From the NCBI GenBank assembly GCA_032622095.1, contig CP136062.1, positions 51,595,349 through 51,659,348 on the forward strand: a DNA stretch of 64,000 nt, read 5' to 3'. The notes beneath the pieces are model-generated. The model did no database searches, was not told the DNA's origin, and saw only the letters and a program-made list of their open reading frames with translations. The translations under genes were made by a program, and so were the position numbers. Origin of the DNA: Siphonodentalium dalli (Eukaryota; Mollusca; Scaphopoda; Gadilida; Siphonodentaliidae). Positions 1-10,439 of this stretch are shown one piece after another (the stretch's first letter is position 1; every line of letters starts with the position of its first letter).

Positions 1-1381
1 AAGATTTTCGAAGATTTTCGTTCGGCGGAATGCAGATTTTTCAAGAATGCGGATGTCATCGTCCCGTCGATAAAAACACTACTTTTGCCATCAGAAAACA
101 AGTTCAAACTTTTATTTTACTATTTAGTATATATTAGACTAGCATTTTCTGCAAAAATCCGTCACCCAAACATGAAAATGTGAACATAATGCTAGTTTTT
201 CTGTTAAGATTTTCGAAGATTTTCGTTCGGCGGAATGGAGATTTTTCAAGAATGGAGGTGTCATCGTCCCGTCGATAAAAACACTACTTTTATCAGCAGA
301 AAACAAGTGCAAACTTCTATTTTACTATTTAGTATATATTAGACAAACATTTTCTGCAATAATCCGTCACCCAAACATGAAAATGTAAACGAAATATGAC
401 TTTTAGTCTGTAGATTATCGTCCCAGAAGTGATAAATTTCCCTAATTTCGACGTTTTGTTATTCGAACGCCCACCGTTCAGCATACGCTCAATTTTATCG
501 GGAAAACATCACATTCGTATAGAGTAGATACCAATAAACAAGTTGAGACCATGTTTGTGCCTCTAAACTCTTTCATTTCCGAATAAAATGACTTTTAAAT
601 ATTCGTTCCGTCCCGTCCCGTCTTTTAGACAAATCGTTCCGTCCCGTCCCGGAAAATCGTCCCGTCCCGTCTTTTAGTAGATCCCGATTTTAAATAGGGA
701 TCTACTAAAAGACGGGACGGGACGATTTTCCGGGACGGGACGGAACGATTTGTCTAAAAGACGGGACGGGACGGAACGAATATTTAAAAGTCATTTTATT
801 CGGAAATGAAAGAGTTTAGAGGCACAAACATGGTCTCAACTTGTTTATTGGTATCTACTCTATACGAATGTGATGTTTTCCCGATAAAATTGAGCGTATG
901 CTGAACGGTGGGCGTTCGAATAACAAAACGTCGAAATTAGGGAAATTTATCACTTCTGGGACGATAATCTACAGACTAAAAGTCATATTTCGTTTACATT
1001 TTCATGTTTGGGTGACGGATTATTGCAGAAAATGTTTGTCTAATATATACTAAATAGTAAAATAGAAGTTTGCACTTGTTTTCTGCTGATAAAAGTAGTG
1101 TTTTTATCGACGGGACGATGACACCTCCATTCTTGAAAAATCTCCATTCCGCCGAACGAAAATCTTCGAAAATCTTAACAGAAAAACTAGCATTATGTTC
1201 ACATTTTCATGTTTGGGTGACGGATTTTTGCAGAAAATGCTAGTCTAATATATACTAAATAGTAAAATAAAAGTTTGAACTTGTTTTCTGATGGCAAAAG
1301 TAGTGTTTTTATCGACGGGACGATGACATCCGCATTCTTGAAAAATCTGCATTCCGCCGAACGAAAATCTTCGAAAATCTT
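1..1381. repeat. Perfect large palindrome at the edge of the 205-bp satellite
   Basis: Bases 1-685 are the reverse complement of 697-1381 with no mismatch in any stretch I compared; the spacer is 11 bases (686-696). Paired positions sum to 1382. The outer part of each arm (1-390 and 992-1381) is 205-bp satellite in opposite orientations. The inner part (391-991) is a single-copy core rich in GTCCCGTCCCGTC runs with GTAGATCCC/GGGATCTAC at the turn. The window begins inside the left arm, so the palindrome may be longer. It could be a real head-to-head satellite junction or a fold-back read artefact. Confidence 0.9.
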
Positions 1382-3007
1382 AACAGAAAAACTAGCATTA
1401 TGTTCACATTTTCATGTTTGGGTGACGGATTTTTGCAGAAAATGCTAGTCTAATATATACTAAATAGTAAAATAGAAGTTTGAACTTGTTTTCTGATGGT
1501 AAAAGTAGTGTTTTTATCGACGGGACGATGACATCCGCATTCTTGAAAAATCTGCATTCCGCCGAACGAAAATCTTCGAAAATCTTAACAGAAAAACTCG
1601 AATTTCGTTCACATTTTCATGTTTGGGTGACAGATTATTGCCGAAAATGTTAGTCTAATATATACTAAATAGTAAAATAGAAGTTTGAACTTGTTTTCTG
1701 ATGGTAAAAGTAGTGTTTTTATCGACGGGACGATGACATCCGCATTCTTGAAAAATCTGCATTCCGCCGAACGAAAATCTTCGAAAATCTTAACAGAAAA
1801 ACTAGCATTATGTTCACATTTTCATGTTTGGGTGACGGATTATTGCCGAAAATGCTAGTCTAATATATACTAAATAGTAAAATAGAAGTTTGAACTTGTT
1901 TTCTGATGATAAAAGTAGTGTTTTTATCGACGGGACGATGACACCTCCATTCTTGAAAAATCTCCATTCCGCCGAACGAAAATCTTCGAAAATCTTAACA
2001 GAAAAACTAGCATTATGTTCACATTTTCATGTTTGGGTGACGGATTTTTGCAGAAAATGCTAGTCTAATATATACTAAATAGTAAAATAGAAGTTTGAAC
2101 TTGTTTTCTGCTGGTAAAAGTAGTGTTTTTATCCACGGGACGATGACACATCCATTCTTGAAAAATCTGCATTCCGCAGAACGAAAATCTTCGAAAATTT
2201 TAACAGAAAAACTAGCATTATGTTCACATTTTCATGTTTGGGTGACGGATTATTGCCGAAAATGCTAGTCTAATATATACTAAATAGTAAAATAGAAGTT
2301 TGAACTTGTTTTCTGATGGTAAAAGTAGTGTTTTTATCGACGGGACGATGACATCCGCATTCTTGAAAAATCTCCATTCCGCCGAACGAAAATCTTCGAA
2401 AATGTTAACAGAAAAACTAGCATTATGTTCACATTTTCATGTTTGGGTGACGGATTTTTGCAGAAAATGCTAGTCTAATATATACTAAATAGTAAAATAG
2501 AAGTTTGAACTTGTTTTCTGATGGTAAAAGTAGTGTTTTTATCGACGGGACGATGACATCCGCATTCTTGAAAAATCTGCATTCCGCCGAACGAAAATCT
2601 TCGAAAATCTTAACAGTAAAACTAGCATTATGTTCACATTTTCATGTTTGGGTGACGGATTATTGCCGAAAATGCTAGTCTAATATATACTAAATAGTAA
2701 AATAGAAGTTTGAACTTGTTTTCTGCTGGTAAAAGTAGTGATTTTATCCACGGGACGATGACACATCCATTCTTGAAAAATCTGCATTCCGCAGAACGAA
2801 AATCTTCGAAAATTTTAACAGAAAAAACTAGCATTATGTTCACATTTTCATGTTTGGGTGACGGATTATTGCCGAAAATGCTAGTCTAATATATACTAAA
2901 TAGTAAAATAGAAGTTTGAACTTGTTTTCTGATGGTAAAAGTAGTGTTTTTATCGACGGGACGATGACATCCGCATTCTTGAAAAATCTCCATTCCGCCG
3001 AACGAAA
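992..3007 (+). repeat. 205-bp satellite array, first block
   Basis: Tandem units in one orientation. The marker TTAACAGAAAAACTAGC recurs at a spacing of exactly 205 bases (the preceding AATCT/AATTT/AATGT begins at 1171, 1376, 1581, 1786, 1991, 2196, 2401, 2606 and 2811). Units differ by a few substitutions, such as GATGGTAAAA/GCTGGTAAAA and ATCGACGG/ATCCACGG. About 9.8 units are present. Short minus-strand open frames at 2634-2843 and 2840-3040 are products of the repeat and not genes. The array stops at a 9-bp target duplication where the long-TIR element has inserted. Confidence 0.95.
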
Positions 3008-3773
3008 CGGTCCTACTAAACAACGAACACAAACGAACACAAACGAACATAAACGAACACAGGTCTAAAAAGCGGAATAGAAGGGTGAAATTTGGTTTGT
3101 GGGTGCGTGTGGGTCCATTATATGTGTATGTGGTGTTATTTCCAACTTTGATGACTTATTTTTCGAGTTATAAGCATTATTTGAATGCAAAGCTACTAAA
3201 CAACGAACACAAACGAACATGAGATTAGCCGTATTGCAAAGGTGTTAATAAAGGTGTTAATTAACTACCGCCTTCTCTATGGCTTATACTCTGTCTCTTT
3301 GTCACTGAGTTGTTTTGACTTAGTTAGGTTGTCTTATTATTACTTCGTTTAACTTCCCTGGCATCACACTGCTCTTTCAGTAGAGCTTCAGGTACTAGAA
3401 TCAAAGTTTGTTTTATATACAATCGAATATTTATATATTATTTTACACTGACTCAGCCCCGGCGGAACGATGGGCAGAGTTTGTTCTCCTTGAAGTCAGT
3501 GCATGGATGAAAATGGCTCCAGCAAAATGTTGCATTATTTAAATCATTAAAATCAAGTAATGTACTTATTTGATATGAATCCAAGAAGTCTATATTTTAT
3601 TTTATCACATGATTAGCACTATTTTCCTATGTAATATTCGAGCGTAATAGACACGTGTAATATCGTTGCGTGCAATGACGTCACGCTGCTCTTTGGGCCA
3701 AAGTTCTCTGTCTGTTAATTATTGTTGTTTTCGATAAAAAATTAAGCGATTATATGACCATGTGATAAAAAGT

Positions 3774-3913
3774 ATCTCAAACTCGTTCTATTTTATACGT
3801 AATTTATCAACCTCGTCCACTAAATTCTATTTGAGCCTCGGTAAACCTCGACTCAAATCGAATTTAGTGAACTCGGTTGATAAATTCCGTATAAAATAGA
3901 AACTCATGTGAGA
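3774..3913. repeat. Hairpin inside long-TIR element 1
   Basis: An imperfect inverted repeat of about 65 bases per arm around a short loop (TCGGTAAACCTCG). The left arm has CTATTTTATACG and CCACTAAATTC; the right arm has GAATTTAGTG and CGTATAAAATAG. It is not related to the element's terminal repeats. Confidence 0.75.
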
Positions 3914-4282
3914 TCCTATATGTATATTTACATACTATATGCTAACTTTCTGTCGTTTGTTGGTGATCGTCTTGGTTTTTGATGTCTTCACTCTTTCCTT
4001 TTTTTTGTCCATTTTTTTTTTGCCAGAGCGGTAGTTTTGGGTATAGTTAATTGTCATCAGTTGAAGTTTGGAATTTGGAATTGTCACTCACAAAATTAAG
4101 AAGTCTTCGCATTAGTCTGTCTCGTTGTTCGGCCGTCATATTTGTTCAAATTTCGTGTCTCACTTCCAAAGATGATGCAATGCCTGATAATGTAAAATCC
4201 CCTCCACTCGAATGTCAAGCAGTTGGTCAGTCACTGTTTCATTTAAATTGTCTGTAAACTCAGTAAATTATTTTGTTAATTA

Positions 4283-4690
4283 TATTATTAAAGGCACGGG
4301 AGGCCTTAGTTGTCGAAAATATTCATATTTGTTCCAATCACCGTAAACAGAAAAACACTAAAACGCATACAGTTTCGTTCATCGTGTAAACAGCATGCTA
4401 TCATAAAGACCTACTATATATTACCTAAGCAAGAGCCTGATTGTGTTACAGAAGACAGCACCGTACGTGTTACTGGCTAATCACACACAAATGATATAAA
4501 CGATCTTTATTAGTTCCATATCAGGAATTCAGCAACAAAGAACGCTCTTTATGTTTACCATCATAATATAAACAAACACCAGGAAAGTAACTTTTTACGC
4601 TTTTGTTTACACAATGGTCAAACATATGACAATAACATACTTTTATGCGATATTTCTTATTTGTATACGGACAAAGTCTGTCTACATTTT
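4283..4690. other. Core of element 1 shared with long-TIR element 2
   Basis: The reverse complement of this segment aligns by eye with 44290-44975 of the second long-TIR element. Shared blocks include CAGTATGTTATTGTCA-like, GTAAACAAAAGC, GGTAAACATAAA, TATCATTTGTGTGTGATTA, CAGGCTCTTG and CCCGTGCCTTTAA. The terminal repeats of the two elements are different, so the interior is the conserved part. It has no long open frame and its role is unknown. Confidence 0.75.
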
Positions 4691-5546
4691 CTTTTTGTGT
4701 CGGTTTTTGACCGTTGGAAAATTTTCACAGCATATACCCACTGCCAACGACTCCCGCACCTTTAATGCTTTCATAATTGTTATTTGTCCAACATTTCGGA
4801 ATTGTTGAATTTTGTTTTCTAGCATTGAAAACTTTCGTCTTTAGTCTTTCCATAAATGTAAGGTATCGTCTGTTGTCACATATATTTGTCAATTATGTCT
4901 GTCTGTATTTCGTCATAAATGATTTTGTTTTCTATTGTTACCAAGCCGCTCTCGCTATTGAATACTTTTCCATCTTATTGACAGTTTGATCACTGTCTGT
5001 TTTACTTAAATTACGATTGAGATTTTCCTTAAGATGCCTGGTACATAGCGTATGCGTGTATCAGGAAAGCAAGCAGATATAGCATTTACCAGAGTGATCT
5101 CCGAGACTGAGAAAAAATATATAGTCATCTCAGAGACTGACAACAATGACTCTACTCACATTCACTCAAATGTTTTGTTAGCTATGCATTAAAACGCCGA
5201 CCTCTGATGTTTCCCCGTGTTTTTATTGCCATCAGTGATAAAATTGACAATCATCTTGCAGTAAAAACAAGGAGACAGAGTAAGCCGTAGTTAATTAACA
5301 CCTGCATGGTAACCTCTGCACTGCCGCTAATCTTATGTTCGTTTGTGTTCGTTGTTTAGTAGTTTTGTATTCAAATAATGCTAATAACTCAAAAAATAAA
5401 TCATCAAAGTTGGAAATAACACCACATACACATAGAATGGACCCACGCGCACCCATAAACCAAATTTCACCCTTCTACTCCGATTTTTGGACCTGTGTTC
5501 GTTTATGTTCGTTTGTGTTCGTTTGTGTTCGTTGTTTAGTAGGACC

Positions 5547-6152
5547 CGAACGAAAATCTTCGAAAATGTTAACAGAAAAACTAGCATTATGTTCACATTT
5601 TCATGTTTGGGTGACGGATTTTTGCAGAAAATGCTAGTCTAATATATACTAAATAGTAAAATAAAAGTTTGAACTTGTTTTCTGATGGTAAAAGTAGTGT
5701 TTTTATCGACGGGACGATGACATCCGCATTCTTGAAAAATCTGCATTCCGCCGAACGAAAATCTTCGAAAATCTTAACAGAAAAACTAGCATTATGTTCA
5801 CATTTTCATGTTTGGGTGACGGATTATTGCAGAAAATGCTAGTCTAATATATACTAAATAGTAAAATAGAAGTTTGAACTTGTTTTCTGATGGTAAAAGT
5901 AGTGTTTTTATCGACGGGACGATGACATCCGCATTCTTGAAAAATCTGCATTCCGCCGAACGAAAATCTTCGAAAATCTTAACAGAAAAACTCGAATTTC
6001 GTTCACATTTTCATGTTTGGGTGACGGATTATTGCCGAAAATGTTAGTCTAATATATACTAAATAGTAAAATAGAAGTTTGAACTTGTTTTCTGATGGTA
6101 AAAGTAGTGTTTTTATCGACGGGACGATGACATCCGCATTCTTGAAAAATCT
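5547..6152 (+). repeat. 205-bp satellite array, second block
   Basis: About three further units with the same orientation and phase as the first block, continuing directly after the element's target duplication. The array ends within a unit after CTTGAAAAATCT. The open frame 5335-5637 that crosses the junction is half TIR and half satellite and is not a gene. Confidence 0.93.
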
Positions 6153-6336
6153 ACAGATTCCCACGATATCATAACAGCTACGTTGATATCTCCGTGGCTG
6201 ATATTTTTGGTCTAATAGAATATATGAAATAACAAATCAAATAGAATTGATTGAGGGTTACTTAATACTAAGAAAACAACAAACAATTGTGCTGCAAAAA
6301 AAATCTTTATAAACACAATTGGAATGAAGGGAGCGC
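6153..6336. other. Short unique stretch between satellite and duplicated block
   Basis: No gene is visible. It holds a small hairpin at about 6160-6196 (CCACGATATCA...TTGATATCTCCGTGG) and A+T-rich sequence. Confidence 0.6.
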
Positions 6337-6452
6337 CTGCAAATAGTGTGTCTGTCATTTGCAGAATGAAGTTCACAGAGGCTGAGTTTAATGATGCTAC
6401 CCCACACAGCGGGCTAGCATCACCAAATTCACCCTCTGGGGACCTCAATAAG
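6337..6452. mobile_element. hAT-like foldback MITE (family 2), partial
   Basis: The foldback core GTGTGTCTGTCATTTGCAG...CTCTGGGGACCTCA is present, with the inner palindrome around CCACACAGCGGGCTAG. The right terminus is replaced by AATAAGTTCAG. It marks the left edge of the duplicated block. Confidence 0.75.
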
Positions 6453-6508
6453 TTCAGTATGGTAATAAAGTTTGTGTAATTATATATATTAATTATATAT
6501 ATTATATA

Positions 6509-6721
6509 CAGTAATGCCCTAGATAATCGACTCCTTAACCACAGTATAAGTATGGGTAACTTTTCAGGATTTAGTTGGAAATATGGCTTGTTGCCATTCA
6601 TCGGAAAGCTCTCGGAGAGAGCTTTCCAATGAATGGCAACAAGCCATATTTCCGACTAAATCCTGAAAAGTTACCCATAATTCTTCTGTGGTTAAGGAGT
6701 CGATTATTTAGGGCATTACTC
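6509..6721. mobile_element. Family 1 TA-flanked hairpin MITE, copy 1
   Basis: Nearly full hairpin from CAGTAATGCCCTAG to GGGCATTACTC, flanked by TA. The tip is CTCGGAGAGAG. The open frame 6575-6934 starts in it and is a hairpin read-through, not a gene. Confidence 0.88.
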
Positions 6722-6724
6722 TAC

Positions 6725-7560
6725 ATGCAGCATCATAAAAAGAGATTACATGCTCTCTTTGGAGAGTCAATATTGTGTTCTTTTTCACTCATATTATTAT
6801 TTATGGGTATCTTTGGTCACAAAAGTTTATTTTCAACTTCTCAGCTTCTCAAATATCTTACAAAAAAGAATAGTCTTTGTTACGTAGTTGATTCCTACTT
6901 CGAATCCTTCATTCTCTACCGCTACTGGGTTTGAAAACGGGAATAAACACAAATTGCTCATTTACATGTTTTATAAATCATTTTCAATCAAGCTGAGAAA
7001 CAGAAAACTAACTATGTAAGGCCTTATTTATGCTAAGAAAATGTGAATCACAAATATTTAGGGGCTAATCCAGGGTTAAAACTATCAAATTAAATAAATT
7101 CCTATCAAATGTCAGAAGAAACTCGAAAGAAATTAGCTTTAATATTTGACTGTTGAGTTTTCACAAAAAAATCTACATTTTTTTACTGAATCATTTAAAA
7201 TATTGATTTAAATATTCGTTAACATTATCTATCGTAAATGATAAATGAATCTTGTAAAATTCTGTTCGAGAATTGATTCAGTTGAAAATCTCCCTATTTA
7301 TGGGACCTAACATTATATTCTACGAAGGTGACCATGAAATTGGCTGTGGATTAGCTCCGCGAATCGTTTTTTATTCATGGATTATAGTTTTGTATATAGT
7401 AACTCTGTTATTTATTGATTGGATTGATCTAGAACCTACATATTTTTATCGTCGTCAAAAAGACACACCTGAGTTTGAATATCTGAAAATGACCAAAAAT
7501 GATAATTCTATATTGTTTGAAGGTATTTCAAATTGAATACTAAGTATTCTGATGTGATGT
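6725..7560. other. Unique part of the duplicated block, no gene recognised
   Basis: A+T-rich. An 87-codon open frame (7273-7536, hydrophobic middle) is shifted out of frame by an indel in the copy-2 counterpart (27573-27806 ends differently), so a conserved protein is unlikely. I see no motif I can name. Confidence 0.55.
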
Positions 7561-7800
7561 AGACCCATTGGGAACCTCGTATAGAGAAACTTATCTATAT
7601 AACAAAGAAATAGAATCTATCTGAATAAGTTTCTATAGAAATTTTAAAATAAAGAAACTTTCCAGAGAAGATGAGGCCAAAGCAGAATGAGGTCATCAGA
7701 GTGTGAATTTAGTTATAGTAGCCCTCTATGCAGGATACCATCGCTAAATTCACCCTCTGCAGACCTCATTCTGCAAATGATAGGCATTCTAAACTCACGC
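7561..7800. mobile_element. hAT-like MITE (family 2), 5'-truncated
   Basis: Begins in the internal segment (CCCATTGGGAACCTCG), runs through AACTTTCCAGAGAAGATGAG and ends with the terminal foldback CTGCAAATGATAGGCATTC. The distal terminus is lost. Confidence 0.75.
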
Positions 7801-7801
7801 T

Positions 7802-8234
7802 TTATTAATATATATTATATGTTTGAAATTTTTCAGATATTCAAACTTGTCATGTTTCATTAATTCACTCCACAATCAAAGCAATTACCCATCTTACCTG
7901 ATCTTACTAGTATGCAAATAAAATTTTAAATAATTTCATGACTTTGGGGTATTTTATACATTTTTTTCTATCAGTTTCAATGTGAAAAAAATAAAAGAGT
8001 TGCCTCAGATTGGTTCAAAATCTGATTTTCGTAAAATCTATTGAGGCGCTAATGATGAGGTCTTTGGGTTCATTTTTTTGCAGACAAAAACAGATCGACT
8101 TTGGACTATAAAACCTTTGTTCTACCTTCCATAATATTTTACCCAGAAAATCGAAATTCGGAAGCGAGTATATTCATGTCTTTGCTCAAGTTATGCACAA
8201 TGAGGCCCCTCACTGAGACTTATGATGAATTGGT
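7802..8234. other. Unique A+T-rich spacer
   Basis: Nothing recognisable apart from short T and A runs. The counterpart in copy 2 is about 28125-28555. Confidence 0.5.
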
Positions 8235-8648
8235 GCAAGTCTGAGTGTAGTGTGCCTATCATTTGCAGAAATAGGACCCTATAAGGTGAATTTAGTGATG
8301 CAATCCCGCATATCACCAAATTCACCCTCTGAGGACCTCATTCTTAATGGCCTCATTTGCTATGGGAGACATAAACTCAGATTAAAGTTACCAACTTGTG
8401 AATATTGTCATGTACACCCATTGGGAACCTTGATTATGCATATGACGTCTGCCTCATTTGGGGATACAGAGAAACTGAACTAAAAACAAAATAGAATCTA
8501 TGGGAAGAAGTTTCTATAATAAAGAAACTTTCCAGAGAAGATGAGGCCTAAGCAGAATGAGGGTGAATTTAGTGATGCTAGCCCACTATAAAATTCACAT
8601 TCTGGGGACCTCATTCTGCAAATGACAGGCACACTAAACTCAGACTTG
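8235..8648. mobile_element. hAT-like MITE (family 2), full-length
   Basis: Ends CAAGTCTGAGTG and CTCAGACTTG. Each end carries a foldback module (TGCCTATCATTTGCAG / CTGCAAATGACAGGC) and the middle carries the ~200-bp internal segment with AACTTTCCAGAGAAG. The flanking octamers AATTGGTG and AAATAGTG are only partly alike, so the duplication is decayed. Short frames on both strands are repeat products. Confidence 0.82.
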
Positions 8649-8708
8649 AAATAGTGCACTTCGACAGATCTACACTCCATCCACAAACAGCAACATTTGC
8701 ATAAAGCT

Positions 8709-9021
8709 TTAACCCTTCCATGACTGGAGCTTCCTGAAATTTTGCGAAAACCCTGTGCCAATGCATTGTCTCCCTATGGGAGCCTCACATATATAAGACA
8801 TTGGCCCAACAATTTTTACATTGACCTTGTAAGCCAGTGCATTCTCTTATATACACGATGCTCCCTATGGGCTACTCGCATATATAAGAGAATAATAAAG
8901 TGAGTAGATGGGCGCAAAGCGCCCAGGATGGTCAAAAAGATCGAGTGATCTTCTCTTTCACCCCAAGAGAATGCACTGGCACAGGATATTTAATGATGCA
9001 CCAGCGCCATGAAAGGGTTAA
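8709..9021. mobile_element. piggyBac-like MITE (family 3a) with a 79-bp extra segment
   Basis: Starts TTAACCCTTCCATGAC and ends GTCATGAAAGGGTTAA-like (CCATGAAAGGGTTAA). Inside are the CCAATGCATT...TATATAAGAG modules typical of this family. Compared with its twin at 29029-29273 it has 79 more bases between two copies of AAGAGAAT (8886-8893 and 8965-8972). The extra piece holds GGGCGCAAAGCGCCC and AAGATCGAGTGATCTT hairpins. Confidence 0.85.
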
Positions 9022-9148
9022 ATATGGTACCTGATGCAACTTATTTTCTTGTCAGTAGTGGCGTGCAGATCATTTGCATACGAGCATGTGACACAGAAAC
9101 ATGTGAAATGACAGTAATAGAGTTACTGTTCTTCAGCAACATCAACTA

Positions 9149-9363
9149 CAGTAATGCTCCTAAATAATCGACTCCTCAACCAAAGCCGAATTATGGGTAA
9201 TTATTCAGGATTTAGTCGGAAATAATGCTTGTTGCCATTTATTGGAAAGCTCTCAGTAAGAGCTTTCTGATGAATGGCAACATGCCATATTTCCGACTAA
9301 ATCCTGAAAAATTACCCATAATTCGGCTTTGGTTAAGGAGTCGATTATTTAGGAGCATTACTG
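9149..9363. mobile_element. Family 1 hairpin MITE, copy 2
   Basis: Full hairpin with diverged arms: an AGCATTACTG end, CAAAGCCGAATT in place of CACAGCAGAATT on both arms, and compensating changes on both sides. The tip is CTCAGTAAGAG. Confidence 0.87.
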
Positions 9364-9684
9364 TTTAGTGATATTGTAGCTTTCATCTTATATACATCAG
9401 GATGGATAACTCTATAGTGATATTGTAGATGGTTCCATTATAAATCTATGAATTCTTTCTTATATACATCAGGAGGGATGACTCTACTTTGTAAAATGAC
9501 GGAAGCTTGGTCCAAGCCAAACGTCACCACAATGTACCATATATTTATTGATATGTTTTTTCTGTTTCCAGCTAAATTTGTTGTGAAATGTTAGATACAT
9601 CAGATCTGGAAATGAGAATAAATATCCTGTTTCAAAATCGATCTCCTCTTTATTGTAACCATCATCAGGCCTGGGAACCAATGC
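9364..9684. other. Spacer with a short tandem duplication
   Basis: TGATATTGTAG plus CTTATATACATCAGGA-type segments occur twice (about 9368-9415 and 9417-9482). No gene is seen. Confidence 0.55.
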
Positions 9685-9855
9685 AAGCCTACAAATAGTG
9701 TGTGTGTCATTTGCAGAATAAGGTCCCCAGAGTGTGAATTTAGTGATGGTATCATGCACAGTGGGCTAGCATCACCAAGTTCACACTCTGGTAACCTCAT
9801 TATGTGGAGGCCTCAACTGCCGTTGGAAACCTGGGATCAGATTGAACGACCTAGC
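9685..9855. mobile_element. hAT-like MITE (family 2), 3'-truncated
   Basis: Left terminus CAAGCCTACAAATAG, then the foldback module with CATGCACAGTGGGCTAG, then the internal GAGGCCTCAACTGCC segment. The right half is missing. Confidence 0.75.
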
Positions 9856-9875
9856 TGGTTTCTTATCTGGAGTTA

Positions 9876-9983
9876 CAGTAATGCTCTAATTAATCGACTC
9901 CTTAACTACAGCAGAATTATGGGTAACTTTTCAGGATTTAGTCGGAAATATGGCTTGTTGCCATTCATCGGAAAGCTCTCGCC
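9876..9983. mobile_element. Family 1 MITE, solo left half (copy 3)
   Basis: CAGTAATGCTCTAATTAATCG to GGAAAGCTCTCGCCG, then an abrupt switch to CGATTGGTTTATGG. The full hairpin with the same variant arm lies at 35007-35219 before the same ATTGGTTTATGG flank, so this copy lost exactly the second arm at the tip. Confidence 0.87.
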
Positions 9984-10079
9984 GATTGGTTTATGGAATC
10001 TTATTTTTTTTAAACTGGCTATAAGACCAGCTACAGGACACAAAACTGTCTACATAAACGAGCAACTAGCGTCCGACCA

Positions 10080-10170
10080 ATAAACGATAAAAAAACAGTC
10101 TACCGGCTACCAGCCTAAAAACAGGCTATGAAACAGGCTGCCGGCTAAAACACTGGCTGCCGGCTTCATA
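10080..10170. repeat. Short CCGGCT/AGCC-rich repeat patch
   Basis: GGCTACCAGCC, GGCTGCCGGC and variants recur within about 90 bases. It is present in all three counterparts (near 30240 and 35340). Function unknown. Confidence 0.6.
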
Positions 10171-10274
10171 GCACTTCAAAACAGAATCTCACTGATTTAG
10201 CAATGAAACAGGTCCGAGTGCCTTCCGAATAATTTATTCATACACTCGTTCTCTAAATTCTTTATTTCCTTCTA

Positions 10275-10439
10275 CAGTAATGCTCTAAGTAATCGACCCC
10301 TTAACCACAGCAGAATTATGGGTAACTTTTCAGAATTTAGTCGGGAAATATGGCTTTTTGCCATTCATCGGAAAGCTCTCGTGAAAAGTTACCCATAATT
10401 ATGTTGTGGTTAAGGGGTCGATTACTTAGGGCATTACTG
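10275..10439. mobile_element. Family 1 MITE, internally deleted (copy 4)
   Basis: Complete left arm, then CTCTCGTGAAAAGTTACCC and the outer part of the right arm (about 60 bases). The inner half of the right arm is deleted. The same form is found at 30421-30585 and 35520-35684. Confidence 0.88.

Larger units (their letters stand above)
3008..5546. mobile_element. Long-TIR element 1 (Mutator-like, non-autonomous)
   Basis: This 2.5-kb element interrupts the satellite. The ends are GGTCCTACTAAAC and its reverse complement. CGAACGAAA, from the satellite unit, flanks it on both sides (2999-3007 and 5547-5555), which indicates a 9-bp target duplication. The TIRs run about 300 bp with decreasing identity (3009-3312 and 5268-5546). 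The motif CTACTAAACAACGAACAC occurs twice in each TIR (near 3014 and 3190; mirrored near 5345-5362 and 5526-5543). No transposase frame is visible. A 9-bp duplication with long TIRs fits MULE-type elements, but the superfamily is inferred. Confidence 0.85.

Noticed and set aside
5335-5637. 100-codon frame at the element/satellite junction
   Set aside because: Half lies in the TIR, half in the satellite; it exists only because of the insertion.
7273-7536. 87-codon frame with a hydrophobic segment
   Set aside because: The twin at 27573-27806 is frameshifted near its end; no family recognised.
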